This document shows, piece by piece, positions 18,061 through 25,566 of a stretch of DNA of 34,301 bases. Origin of the DNA: Bacteroidales bacterium (lineage in GTDB: Bacteria; Bacteroidota; Bacteroidia; Bacteroidales; Paludibacteraceae); NCBI GenBank assembly GCA_015061115.1, contig SUXE01000004.1:224526-258826 (forward strand). The letters run 5' to 3'. A program made the position numbers and the translations under genes. The number at the start of each line of letters is the position of its first letter. The stretch's first letter is position 1. The notes beneath the pieces were generated by a model, which worked only from the letters and a program-made list of their open reading frames with translations, was not told the origin of the DNA and searched no databases.

Positions 18061-19251
18061 TCATTTAGCGTTTTTTTTATATAATATCGTTGCCAGGGTT
18101 CCCATTGCGATGCTCAATGTCCAGACGTAGATGAACGAGACTCTCAATCCGAATGCGTCTGCGATGTTGGCGATCATGAAAGGTCCGAACAAAAATCCGG
18201 TGCCGCTTATTGTGTTGACCATGGCAATTCCTGCTCCTGGAGTGACGTCGGGTTGGCTTCCTGCCTGACTATATATGATCGGCACCACGCAACTCATGCC
18301 TAAGCCTGTGATGAACAGTGCGACGACGGAGATGCCGAACGCAGCGTCGCCAAAGGAGGCCGCGCTTGCGAACATCCCCAGTCCGATGATTGTGATGATG
18401 CTGCAAACCACTAATATATACGTCTCTGAGTATTTGCTTCTCACAATGTCTCCCATAAAACGTCCGATTGCCATGAAGGATGCGTAGACTGCCAATCCCA
18501 CTGGCGCCAGATTCTGCGGCAGTGTGATCACTTCATTCATATAGGTTGTGCTCCACGTCGACACGACACCTTCAATCACTCGGCTGAACAGTGCGAAGAA
18601 TGCGATCAGAAGTAATATGCCCTTAGGAAAAAGCAGACGGAATTTTTTATCTGTCGGATTCTTTTTGGGTCTCTCTCTGATCATAAACCGACGTAGCAGC
18701 GTCAATTCGGTGAATATGCATACTGAGACTGTCGAGAAGTGAGCCCATGTCGGAATATTGAATGTGAGGAATAGTATGGCGACGAGAGCTCCTGTCAGTG
18801 TTCCGACGTAGTATATGGCGTGGAATTTGCTCAGGATACTGCGTTTGTACGCCTTTTCAACGAGGATAGAGTTGCCGTTGATCGCTATGTCAAACAGAGA
18901 GACAAACATTCCGTATGCCATGCAGACAGGGAATAGAAGATATTTCGACGGCATGATTGGAATCAACGCAAACAGCGTCGCCACGATGAATCCCATAGCT
19001 GTCAGATTCTTGCTGCCATAACGGTTGGCAAGGTTGGAGCAGACAGGCATGATGAGCAGTCCGCCAATCGACATGGACAGTTCCATCAGACCGAGTCCGG
19101 TGAAATTGAAATCATAGATGATTTTAAGCGCAGGCATTCGTGAGAATAGGGTAGCGAATGTGAAACCTGCGAAGAAATACATTGTCATCAGTGCATAGCG
19201 GGCATGATTCTTCGCCAGACGCAATTCCGCTGCTGAATAATTTTTATCCAT
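18061..19251 (-). CDS. MFS transporter, YbjJ-like
   Basis: This 396-aa protein has about 12 hydrophobic helices. The N-terminal half carries ANRYGSKN in the loop after helix 2, the usual position of MFS motif A, and SKFHAIYYVGTLTGAL at about 141-156, similar to the FHxxxSLGxxxG stretch of the YbjJ/fucose-permease-like branch. The family moves small solutes by proton or sodium coupling; the substrate cannot be told here. Base composition looks higher in GC than the neighbours (many GCG, GAC and GTC words), which may hint at a different origin. The gene stands alone. Confidence 0.85.
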   Translation of the reverse strand: MDKNYSAAELRLAKNHARYALMTMYFFAGFTFATLFSRMPALKIIYDFNFTGLGLMELSMSIGGLLIMPVCSNLANRYGSKNLTAMGFIVATLFALIPIMPSKYLLFPVCMAYGMFVSLFDIAINGNSILVEKAYKRSILSKFHAIYYVGTLTGALVAILFLTFNIPTWAHFSTVSVCIFTELTLLRRFMIRERPKKNPTDKKFRLLFPKGILLLIAFFALFSRVIEGVVSTWSTTYMNEVITLPQNLAPVGLAVYASFMAIGRFMGDIVRSKYSETYILVVCSIITIIGLGMFASAASFGDAAFGISVVALFITGLGMSCVVPIIYSQAGSQPDVTPGAGIAMVNTISGTGFLFGPFMIANIADAFGLRVSFIYVWTLSIAMGTLATILYKKNAK

Positions 19252-19312
19252 CTTTCAATTAAAATTTTATATAAGCCTCATGAGAGGTGACAGTGTTTGT
19301 TTAAAATCGGGT

Positions 19313-19321
19313 GCAAAATTA
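19313..19321 (-). promoter_or_regulatory. -7 element of the MFS gene
   Basis: On the minus strand TAATTTTGC lies about 60 bp before the ATG at 19251. The -33 region is poor. It is identical to the boxes before the flippase, CotH and serC genes. Confidence 0.5.
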
Positions 19322-19359
19322 TAAATAAATTTATCATTCCGCATTTTTGATTTATAATT

Positions 19360-20607
19360 TTATTTAATGCCTCTTGCCGTCTTCACCACTTCCCATGCCA
19401 TATTGATCTGTTTCATGGATTCAGTAGCTTGGCGGATCGCCTCGTCGCCCAAGGAAGCGGCATTGTCGGGATGATATTTTATTGCCAATGCGCGGTATGC
19501 TTTTTTGATTTCGGAGTCGGAAAAATCTCCACTTACGCCGAGCATATTGTACGCCTCACTTACTGAGATTCTATTCTTATTCTTTGATTGAGAGTTTGAT
19601 CTGTTCTTAGATTCGTTCGATTTGCTCTGATTCTCCGAATGGTTGCTTTTGTTGTGGTTCTCCTCTGACTTTTTGTCCTTGTTGTTTGCTTTATATTTTT
19701 GAGCTTCGTATTTCTTCAAGAAAATTGTGTAGATACTTTTGTACTTTTCATTAGAGAAGTTCAGATTTCTAGCTATTTCTTTGATGACGTTTTCTTCGAC
19801 GGTACTGAAATCCTCGTCGGAATAGGCCAGTGCCAACAACTCCATGACAAGTTCGGATTTTGCCACATAGTTGAGACATCTGTTGACTGTATCGTACACG
19901 TTCTCCCAATCGGGTGTGCTGTCGAGGATAGATTTAAATTCTTTGAGGGCTTCTATTTGCTGTTCTTCTGTCTTGTAGTATCTGCGAATGGTCTCTTTGA
20001 TTTTATCCAGTTCACAGACCATCTGTTTGCCGTCTGCCTTCATCACACGTGCATAAAGCGAGAATAGGCAATATTTGTAGTCGGCTTCCTTTATATTGCC
20101 ATCTGTGGAATTATTGTTTGTCGTTTTTCTATTATTTCTGTTTTTTCTTGCCCTCTTTATTACATTCCAAGCCCAAAGAATCTCATTCAATATAATAAAA
20201 TTGTCGCTGTTGTCATTTCTGTCTGGACCGTATTGTTTTTTGTTGTTTGTGTGTTTCTTATTATTATCGACAGAGTAAATCTTTTTCAGTTTTTGGTACG
20301 CTTTTTTAATATCCTCATCACTATCATAACAACTTACACCAAGAATCTTATACGCTTTTAGTTCGTCTTCTGAAAATTTTGTCTTGTTTTCAGTCCACTC
20401 GCTTTTGTCCTGAGAACTATCATTCATATGTCCCATATTCTGAGAGCCATAATTCTTATAGCCTGTATTTTGAGATCTATAATTCGTATGGTACGTATTC
20501 TGAGAACCATTATTCATATGGTCCATTAATCTGAAAATTTTGATTATTATGAAGATGACGATGCCTAATAATAAGGGCAGACATACAAAAAAAGAATCAT
20601 TATACAT
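19360..20607 (-). CDS. Membrane-anchored TerB protein with two J domains, one degenerate (DjlA-like)
   Basis: The 415-aa protein has an N-terminal membrane helix (6-26), four 10-residue SQN repeats (33-67), a J-like domain (84-155), a TerB/DjlA-type helical domain (175-300), a Lys/Asn/Ser linker (305-346) and a C-terminal J domain (350-412). The last has an intact HPD (379-381, in IKYHPDN) and so could stimulate an Hsp70 ATPase. The first aligns over its full length (KAYKILGV, DIKKAYQKL, ILNEILWAWNVIKRARK) but carries SVD at 112-114 instead of HPD, so it should not activate Hsp70. Helix-TerB-J is the order known from DjlA. The gene follows its paralog by 23 bp and is probably co-transcribed with it. 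Confidence 0.82.
   Translation of the reverse strand: MYNDSFFVCLPLLLGIVIFIIIKIFRLMDHMNNGSQNTYHTNYRSQNTGYKNYGSQNMGHMNDSSQDKSEWTENKTKFSEDELKAYKILGVSCYDSDEDIKKAYQKLKKIYSVDNNKKHTNNKKQYGPDRNDNSDNFIILNEILWAWNVIKRARKNRNNRKTTNNNSTDGNIKEADYKYCLFSLYARVMKADGKQMVCELDKIKETIRRYYKTEEQQIEALKEFKSILDSTPDWENVYDTVNRCLNYVAKSELVMELLALAYSDEDFSTVEENVIKEIARNLNFSNEKYKSIYTIFLKKYEAQKYKANNKDKKSEENHNKSNHSENQSKSNESKNRSNSQSKNKNRISVSEAYNMLGVSGDFSDSEIKKAYRALAIKYHPDNAASLGDEAIRQATESMKQINMAWEVVKTARGIK
20411..20530. repeat. Four 30-bp tandem repeats in coding sequence
   Basis: Four consecutive 30-bp units each begin TGAGA (20411, 20441, 20471, 20501). They encode the 10-residue SQN-rich segments after the membrane helix of the longer TerB/J protein. 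The period is exact and in frame, so copy number can change without breaking the gene. Confidence 0.85.
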
Positions 20608-20630
20608 GTTTGATCTATATTAACAAATTA

Positions 20631-21626
20631 TTATTTAATGCCTCTTGCTATCTTTACGGTTTCCCACGCCTCGTTGATCTGTTTCATGGATTCCGTGGCC
20701 TGGCGGATCGCCTCGTCGCCTAAATTGGCAGCATTGTCGGGATGATATTTTATTGCCAATGCACGATATGCTTTTCTGATTTCGGAATCGGAAGCAGTGC
20801 TATTTATTCCAAGAATATCGTAGGCCTCATTCACCGAAATATTTGAATGTTGACGTTTTGTCTTTTTTGAATTATTTGTTTTTTGGGAACTGTTAGATTT
20901 TGATTCTGTTGAACCATTGCTATTTTTATTGTGATTAGAATGACCACTGTTGGTGCTTGACGAAGATTGTTGTGAATCTCCAGTCCTGTAGTATCCCTTT
21001 TGGTATTTTTTCGAGAATATCGAGTAGATACTTTTGTATTGATTTGAGTCGATACCCAACTCTTTTACGATTTGTGAAATTATTACATTTTCATTTTTGC
21101 ATAGATCGTTGTCAGAATAGGCCAATGCCAACAATTCCATGACTATTTCGGCTTTTTCTAGGTAGATGTAGTGTTGTTGGATTTCTTTGTAGATCTTTTT
21201 TAGATTGAAATTTTGTTTTGTAAGGATGATTTCAAACTGCCTAAAAGCCTCTTCTTGTTCTGTTTTTGTTGTATAGTATCTAAGGATTGTTGCTTTCACT
21301 CGGTCAAACTCATGATCTATAAGTTTGTTGTCTGCTCTCATTACTTCTGCAAGTAGTACAAGAATACACTGTCTATAATCTAGGTTATTGCTCTTATTGT
21401 AGTGAAATATGTTATGATATTTTCTAATTAAGAAAAAGACGCCGATACATAAAAAGAATACGGTAGACATTAGAATGATAGGATAATCGTTCAAATAATT
21501 TATGAGTATAATTCCATAAAAAGAAATAGAGAAAAAAACGATAAAAATTATAAAAACCAAACATCCTAATGGTATGTTTTTATCAAACTTATCAGAGATG
21601 AGATTTTGGATATATTCGAAAAACAT
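20631..21626 (-). CDS. Membrane-anchored TerB/J-domain protein (DjlA-like)
   Basis: The 331-aa protein has two N-terminal membrane helices (22-45 and 49-67), a TerB-like helical domain (83-208, with LLAEVMRADNKLIDHEFDRV and MELLALAYSDNDL), a Ser/Asn/Lys linker (215-260) and a C-terminal J domain (265-331) with HPD at 295-297. It is a paralog of the next gene: the TerB motif VMELLALAYSD and the J-domain end (DEAIRQATESMKQIN, AWE, ARGIK) are shared. The predicted role is a membrane-bound co-chaperone that recruits DnaK. No clear promoter is seen in the 100 bp before it; transcription may come through the serA terminator. Confidence 0.82.
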   Translation of the reverse strand: MFFEYIQNLISDKFDKNIPLGCLVFIIFIVFFSISFYGIILINYLNDYPIILMSTVFFLCIGVFFLIRKYHNIFHYNKSNNLDYRQCILVLLAEVMRADNKLIDHEFDRVKATILRYYTTKTEQEEAFRQFEIILTKQNFNLKKIYKEIQQHYIYLEKAEIVMELLALAYSDNDLCKNENVIISQIVKELGIDSNQYKSIYSIFSKKYQKGYYRTGDSQQSSSSTNSGHSNHNKNSNGSTESKSNSSQKTNNSKKTKRQHSNISVNEAYDILGINSTASDSEIRKAYRALAIKYHPDNAANLGDEAIRQATESMKQINEAWETVKIARGIK

Positions 21627-21650
21627 GATAATAGGTCACAGTTAATAAAA

Positions 21651-21685
21651 AAAAACCGCAACACATAAAATGAATTGCGGTTTTT
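21651..21685 (-). terminator. Terminator of serC-serA
   Basis: AAAAACCGCAA (21651-21661) pairs with TTGCGGTTTTT (21675-21685). On the minus strand a run of nine T follows. A second small inverted repeat (GTTGAC/GTCAAC, 21692-21715) lies between it and the serA stop. Confidence 0.9.
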
Positions 21686-21725
21686 GTATCGGTTGACGTC
21701 GACGTTTTAGTCAACGCATCGTTTT

Positions 21726-22646
21726 TTACTTGTTAACCTGGAACTTAGTCACACCGTTCTTGATGAAGTCAACGATCTGGTTTGCAGCTGCAAGACCAGC
21801 GTTAGTGTTAGCCTCAGCAGTCTGAGCACCCATCTTCTTTGGTGTAGAGAAGTAACGGCCTGAGAAGCACTTGAACTCCTTATCTGCTTTTGGCATGATA
21901 TCAGTGATGTACTTAAGGTCAGCACGCTCAGCCATTAGTTTCCACAAACCAGCCTCATCGATAACCTCCTTACGAGCAGTGTTGATAAGGATAGCACCCT
22001 TCTTCATCTTGCTGCAAAGGTCGTAGTTGATGCTCTTTGTAGTCTCTGGAGTTGCAGGGATGTGTAGAGAAACGATATCACAAGTCTCGAACAACTCGTC
22101 CTGGCTCTTTACTGCGTGAACACCAGCTGCCTCGATTGCGTCTGCTGGGCAGAATGCATCGTAAGCGTAAATGTCCATACCGAAGCCCTTAGCGATACGT
22201 GCTACGTTGCGACCAACGTTACCGAATGCAAGGATACCAAGCTTCTTGCCCATAAGCTCTGAACCGCTCTTGCCGTTGTAGAAGTTACGTACAGCGTAAA
22301 CCAACAAACCAAGAACCAACTCAGCTACTGCGTTTGCGTTCTGTCCTGGAGTGTTCATTACAACTACCTTGCGAGCTGTTGCTGCCTCAAGGTCAACGTT
22401 GTCATAACCTGCACCTGCACGAACAACAATCTTAAGGTTCTTTGCAGCATCCATAACCTCAGCATCGATGATGTCTGAACGGATGATGATAGCGTCTACG
22501 TCTGCTACTGCATCAAGAAGCTGCTGCTTCTCTGTGTACTTCTCAAGAACAGCGATCTCAAAACCTGCACCGCTGATGATATTCTTAATACCTTCTACAG
22601 CTGCTGCTGCGAATGGCTTCTCTGTTGCGATTAATACTTTTGCCAT
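21726..22646 (-). CDS. serA: D-3-phosphoglycerate dehydrogenase, short form
   Basis: The enzyme oxidises 3-phosphoglycerate to 3-phosphohydroxypyruvate with NAD, the first step of serine synthesis. I take the ATG at 22646 (306 aa); an in-frame TTG at 22658 is less likely. Visible motifs are VRAGAGYDNVD (75-85), the Rossmann glycine loop LAFGNVGRNVA (139-149), LHIPATPET (194-202) and INTARKE with Arg225. There is no ACT or other C-terminal regulatory domain. At the usual catalytic His (TPH in most family members) the sequence reads TPKK, so Lys270 probably replaces it, as in the type IIIK enzymes known from Entamoeba. It follows serC by 65 bp and is transcribed with it. Confidence 0.92.
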   Translation of the reverse strand: MAKVLIATEKPFAAAAVEGIKNIISGAGFEIAVLEKYTEKQQLLDAVADVDAIIIRSDIIDAEVMDAAKNLKIVVRAGAGYDNVDLEAATARKVVVMNTPGQNANAVAELVLGLLVYAVRNFYNGKSGSELMGKKLGILAFGNVGRNVARIAKGFGMDIYAYDAFCPADAIEAAGVHAVKSQDELFETCDIVSLHIPATPETTKSINYDLCSKMKKGAILINTARKEVIDEAGLWKLMAERADLKYITDIMPKADKEFKCFSGRYFSTPKKMGAQTAEANTNAGLAAANQIVDFIKNGVTKFQVNK

Positions 22647-22711
22647 GACTTTAATCAATTCATAATTCTTAATTCACAATTCGTAATTACTACGAATCAC
22701 GCATTACGAAT

Positions 22712-23797
22712 TTATTTAACTTTTGCCTCGAACTCCTTCATTGCTGCGATAAGAGCGTTCACGTCTTCCATTGTACAAGCGTTGTACATAGAAGCACGGA
22801 ATCCACCTACTAGACGGTGACCCTTAACACCAACAATGTTCTTAGTCTTAACGAACTCAAGGAATGTCTTCTCAAGAGCCTCTGTAGCGTACTTGCCACG
22901 AAGAAGGAATGGAACGTTCATTCTTGAACGTGAACCTGCCTCAACAACTGGAGTAAATACAGTAGAGTTCTCAAGGAAGTTGTAAAGAGCGTCGCATCTT
23001 TCGATTGCAAGCTTCTCCATACCCTCAACACCACCGTTCTCCTTGATCCAAAGTAGAGTCTCGCGGATAGCGTAGATACATACACATGGAGGAGTGTTGA
23101 ACATAGAACCGTTGTCAACGTGAGTAGAGTACTTAAGCATTGTAGGGATCTTACGGTCTGCTACCTTATCAACGAAATCGTTGCGGATGATTACGAATGT
23201 AGCACCTGCAGGTCCTAGGTTCTTCTGGCAACCACCGTAGATCATGAAGTACTTGCTTACGTCTAGTGGACGAGAAGCGATATCTGAACTCATGTCGGCG
23301 ATTAGAGGAACTGGTGAATCAATATCCTCAAAAATCTCAGTACCACGGATTGTATTGTTTGATGTGATGTGAACGTAGTCTACATCAGCAGGGATTTTAA
23401 TGCTCTTTGGCTCTGGATAGTATGTGAAGTTCTTGTCTGCTGAAGAAGCGATCTCTACGACCTCTCCCCAAAGCTCAGCCTCTTTAAGGGCTTTCTTCGA
23501 CCATACACCAGTGTTAACGTATGCAGCCTTAGTCTTCAAGAAGTTGTATGGGATCATGCCAAACTGCAAGCTTGCACCACCACCGACGAAGATAACGGAG
23601 TAGTTGTCTGGAATGGAAAGTACCTCTTTCATTAGAGCTACTGTCTCATCATAAACTTTCTGAAAATCTGCTGAACGGTGAGATACCTCAAGTACAGACT
23701 GACCTGTCTCGCCCATCTCTAGCACAGCCTTAGCAGTGTTTGTCAAAGTTCTGTCTGACAACTTGCATGGACCAGCGTTGAAGATATGTTTTCTCAT
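22712..23797 (-). CDS. serC: Phosphoserine aminotransferase
   Basis: This PLP enzyme converts phosphohydroxypyruvate and glutamate to phosphoserine, the second step of the serine pathway. Its 361 aa equal the family length. The start HIFNAGPCKL, the EVSHRS motif (37-42), VGGGASLQFG (71-80) and the PLP lysine Lys192 in YGGCQKNLGPAG are all present, as is the C-terminal motif HRLVGGFRASMYNA. It is the first gene of the serC-serA operon. Like serA it has the even codon use of a well-expressed housekeeping gene. Confidence 0.96.
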   Translation of the reverse strand: MRKHIFNAGPCKLSDRTLTNTAKAVLEMGETGQSVLEVSHRSADFQKVYDETVALMKEVLSIPDNYSVIFVGGGASLQFGMIPYNFLKTKAAYVNTGVWSKKALKEAELWGEVVEIASSADKNFTYYPEPKSIKIPADVDYVHITSNNTIRGTEIFEDIDSPVPLIADMSSDIASRPLDVSKYFMIYGGCQKNLGPAGATFVIIRNDFVDKVADRKIPTMLKYSTHVDNGSMFNTPPCVCIYAIRETLLWIKENGGVEGMEKLAIERCDALYNFLENSTVFTPVVEAGSRSRMNVPFLLRGKYATEALEKTFLEFVKTKNIVGVKGHRLVGGFRASMYNACTMEDVNALIAAMKEFEAKVK

Positions 23798-23860
23798 ACT
23801 AAACTGATTATATTAATTGTTTTTATTACGTATTTTGTTGTCTTTCTTGAAAAAGACGAT

Positions 23861-23869
23861 GCAAAATTA
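23861..23869 (-). promoter_or_regulatory. -7 element of the serC-serA operon
   Basis: On the minus strand TAATTTTGC lies about 63 bp before the serC ATG. The -33 position holds only a TTTC-like word. Confidence 0.6.
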
Positions 23870-24317
23870 TATTTTTTTTCTGACTTTGAAATCTTTTTTC
23901 AATCTTTTTTAATATCAAAATGAAAATATTTATGCACATTTAATCAGAAACAAGGCTTTTTGATTGACAAAATGTCAGCAAAAATGCTCAAAAACGTACA
24001 AAATGATTTTTGAGACTTGATAAAAAGCCGTTATTCGTGCAAAATGATTTTTTTGTTTGGATTTATTGCTCTTTTTGTCAAAATGATATTAAAAGACGGT
24101 GCTTTATCTGTTTTTTGTGCTGTTTTTGTGTCGTTTCTTTCCGTACTGCTCCAAAAAATCCGATACTGTCAAAATGCCGATATCTTCATACTGTTCTAAT
24201 ACTAAAAGGTCTTTGTCTTCAATTTGTTATTGCCGACAAACAGGTAGATGCTGATTTTTGTCATTGTTTCATAATCGTAAATTTTAAATTTCGATTGATA
24301 AAAAGAAAGGCTTTGTT
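23870..24317. other. AT-rich region without an intact gene
   Basis: No convincing gene is seen. CAAAATG occurs five times (23968, 23999, 24040, 24079, 24170), twice within a near-identical 16-base word at 23997 and 24038. On the minus strand a 35-codon open stretch at 24104-24211 (LLVLEQYEDIGIL, then VSDFLEQYGKK) and another just upstream in a second frame (KFKIYDYETMTKISIYLFVG) look protein-like. They are broken by a frameshift and may be remains of a gene linked to the DUF4160 remnant. Confidence 0.35.
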
Positions 24318-24381
24318 ATTGTATCGCTAGGAGTCTTCTGCCGCCGATAAGGTGTAATGCATCTTTGATATTTTGCATCAT
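24318..24381 (-). pseudogene. Fragment overlapping the DUF4160 remnant
   Basis: ATG at 24381 overlaps the final TGA of the DUF4160 remnant (ATGA), the layout of a coupled second gene. Only 21 codons follow (MMQNIKDALHLIGGRRLLAI and one more) before TAA at 24318. The opening resembles DUF2442 proteins, which often accompany DUF4160, but it is too short to be sure. Confidence 0.35.
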
Positions 24382-24662
24382 TTTATTGCTGGTCGTTTTT
24401 CTATTTTCCCATATGGGTGTAATTTTCCAAAGTAAGCTTTCCGTTTGTTGGAGAACTCTTCTTTGTGTTCGTTCTACTATGATTTTTTAGCATTTTTGAT
24501 ATCCTGGGTACTTAATCCATGATTGTATACTAGAAAGACTTCATTCCCAGAAAAATCAAATTTGGTAGAGCTGTTGTCTCTTTGTACATGTACGTGCATT
24601 GGTTCATGATCTTCAGAATAAAAGGAGAATCTCAAACCAAACAATATCTATAATGTTGGCAT
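24378..24662 (-). pseudogene. Decayed DUF4160 protein gene
   Basis: Reading the minus strand from ATG at 24662 gives MPTL-stop-ILFGLRFSFYSEDHEPMHVHV, then KFDFSGNEVFLVYNHGLSTQ, DIKNAKKS, two stops, and NEHKEEFSNKRKAYFGKLHP, ending at TGA 24378. The FYSEDHEPxHVHV core, the NHGLS..DI motif and the length of about 94 codons are those of DUF4160 proteins, small proteins often found in toxin-antitoxin-like pairs. In-frame stops lie at 24650-24648 (codon 5), 24479-24477 and 24476-24474. Around the double stop another frame reads AKKIIVE, so two compensating indels are likely. It is not translatable as a whole. Confidence 0.75.
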
Positions 24663-24685
24663 AATCCTATTTTCTTTCATATAAA

Positions 24686-24716
24686 AAAGAGCCACATCCA
24701 ATGGATGCGGCTCTTT
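24686..24716 (-). terminator. Terminator of the small lipoprotein gene
   Basis: AAAGAGCC (24686-24693) pairs with GGCTCTTT (24709-24716), and CATCC with GGATG inside, with one A-C mismatch between the two stems. T runs are present on both strands, so it may act in both directions. Confidence 0.88.
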
Positions 24717-24742
24717 GTTTTTTTTCAGACTTAGTCTTACAA

Positions 24743-25249
24743 TTACTTAGCAGTACCGAATGTAGTAAGTGTAGCACCTGCCTCCTTAACACCATTGTTA
24801 ACAGTAGCAGAAGTGATCAAGTAATCTGAAGCCTGTGAAGAAAGTGCAAAGATGATGTTTGCTGCGTTCTCTTTTGCAACAGCCTGCTTGCAAGGCTGAA
24901 GCTTACCATCGATACGACCGAAGTATGAAGCGTGGTCTGCATCGTCACCGATAGTGAATGACTTACCGTTAGCCTCGTCACCCTTAAGCTCTACTGTGAA
25001 CTCAACAACCTTTGAACCAGCAGCACCTGATACTTTAGTAACCTTGAACTTCAAAGTGCCACCGTCGATTGACTGGTTGTAAGCGGCGTACTCACCACCC
25101 TCAACAACAGATAGCTCGTTAGACTTCTCGTACTTTCTCTCGTTGTTAAGATCCTTCTGGATACCATCCTCATCGTCATCACAAGAAGTGAATGTAGCTG
25201 CACCCATAAGTGTAGCCAAGATAACTGCAAGATTAAAAATCTTCTTCAT
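24743..25249 (-). CDS. Small lipoprotein with acidic surface-export signal
   Basis: The 168-aa protein has a lipoprotein signal peptide with lipobox FTSC (Cys23), followed at once by DDDED. An acidic stretch right after the lipid cysteine is the known signal for surface display of Bacteroidota lipoproteins. The rest is soluble, beta-rich and Ala/Gly-rich (GGTLKFKVTKVSGAAGSKVV, SSQASDYLITSATVNNG) with one further Cys at 120. I do not recognise a family. Codon use is even and resembles serC/serA, which suggests good expression. It is a single-gene unit with its own promoter and terminator. Confidence 0.85.
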   Translation of the reverse strand: MKKIFNLAVILATLMGAATFTSCDDDEDGIQKDLNNERKYEKSNELSVVEGGEYAAYNQSIDGGTLKFKVTKVSGAAGSKVVEFTVELKGDEANGKSFTIGDDADHASYFGRIDGKLQPCKQAVAKENAANIIFALSSQASDYLITSATVNNGVKEAGATLTTFGTAK

Positions 25250-25326
25250 TTTGATAGATATTTTAGTTAATAATTAATTCCCAAAATCTGGAATAAGGTT
25301 TTTCACTTTTTTTTCCTTTTTCCGAT

Positions 25327-25358
25327 GCAAAACTAAAAAACAAAAACGTACAATCAAA
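25327..25358 (-). promoter_or_regulatory. Promoter of the small lipoprotein gene
   Basis: On the minus strand TTTG (25358-25355), a 19-base spacer and TAGTTTTGC (25335-25327) form a full Bacteroides-type promoter. The leader is about 70 bases. Confidence 0.75.
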
Positions 25359-25418
25359 CAATAAACACAAAAAAAAATGCTAAAAATTCTTAACAACATA
25401 GTTTTGCTTATAATTAAG

Positions 25419-25457
25419 TATGGCATGTGTTTGAATATTGAATATGATGATGCCATA
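25419..25457. repeat. Inverted repeat between divergent promoters
   Basis: TATGGCAT (25419-25426) and ATGCCATA (25450-25457) are complementary, 23 bp apart. They lie between the lipoprotein promoter and the protease promoter. A plus-strand TAGTTTTGC at 25399-25407 just before it could be a second start point, which would place this hairpin in the leader. Confidence 0.4.
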
Positions 25458-25493
25458 ATATTGCAAAATGAAATTCATAAATTCCAACTTGTT

Positions 25494-25525
25494 TTTGCAC
25501 TCACGTCAAAAAAATATAACTTTAC
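25494..25525 (+). promoter_or_regulatory. Candidate promoter of the protease operon
   Basis: TTTG (25494-25497), a 19-base spacer and TAACTTTAC (25517-25525) match the consensus with one change (TTTA for TTTG). The ATG at 25567 is about 40 bp further on. Confidence 0.5.
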
Positions 25526-25566
25526 CAACGTTAAAATTTATGGTAATTTAATTGTGTTTAAAATTG

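Noticed and set aside
24010-24330. Open frame of 106 aa on the plus strand, rich in Cys and Phe
   Set aside because: Composition is that of translated T-rich DNA; it has no ribosome site or family features and lies antisense to protein-like remnants.
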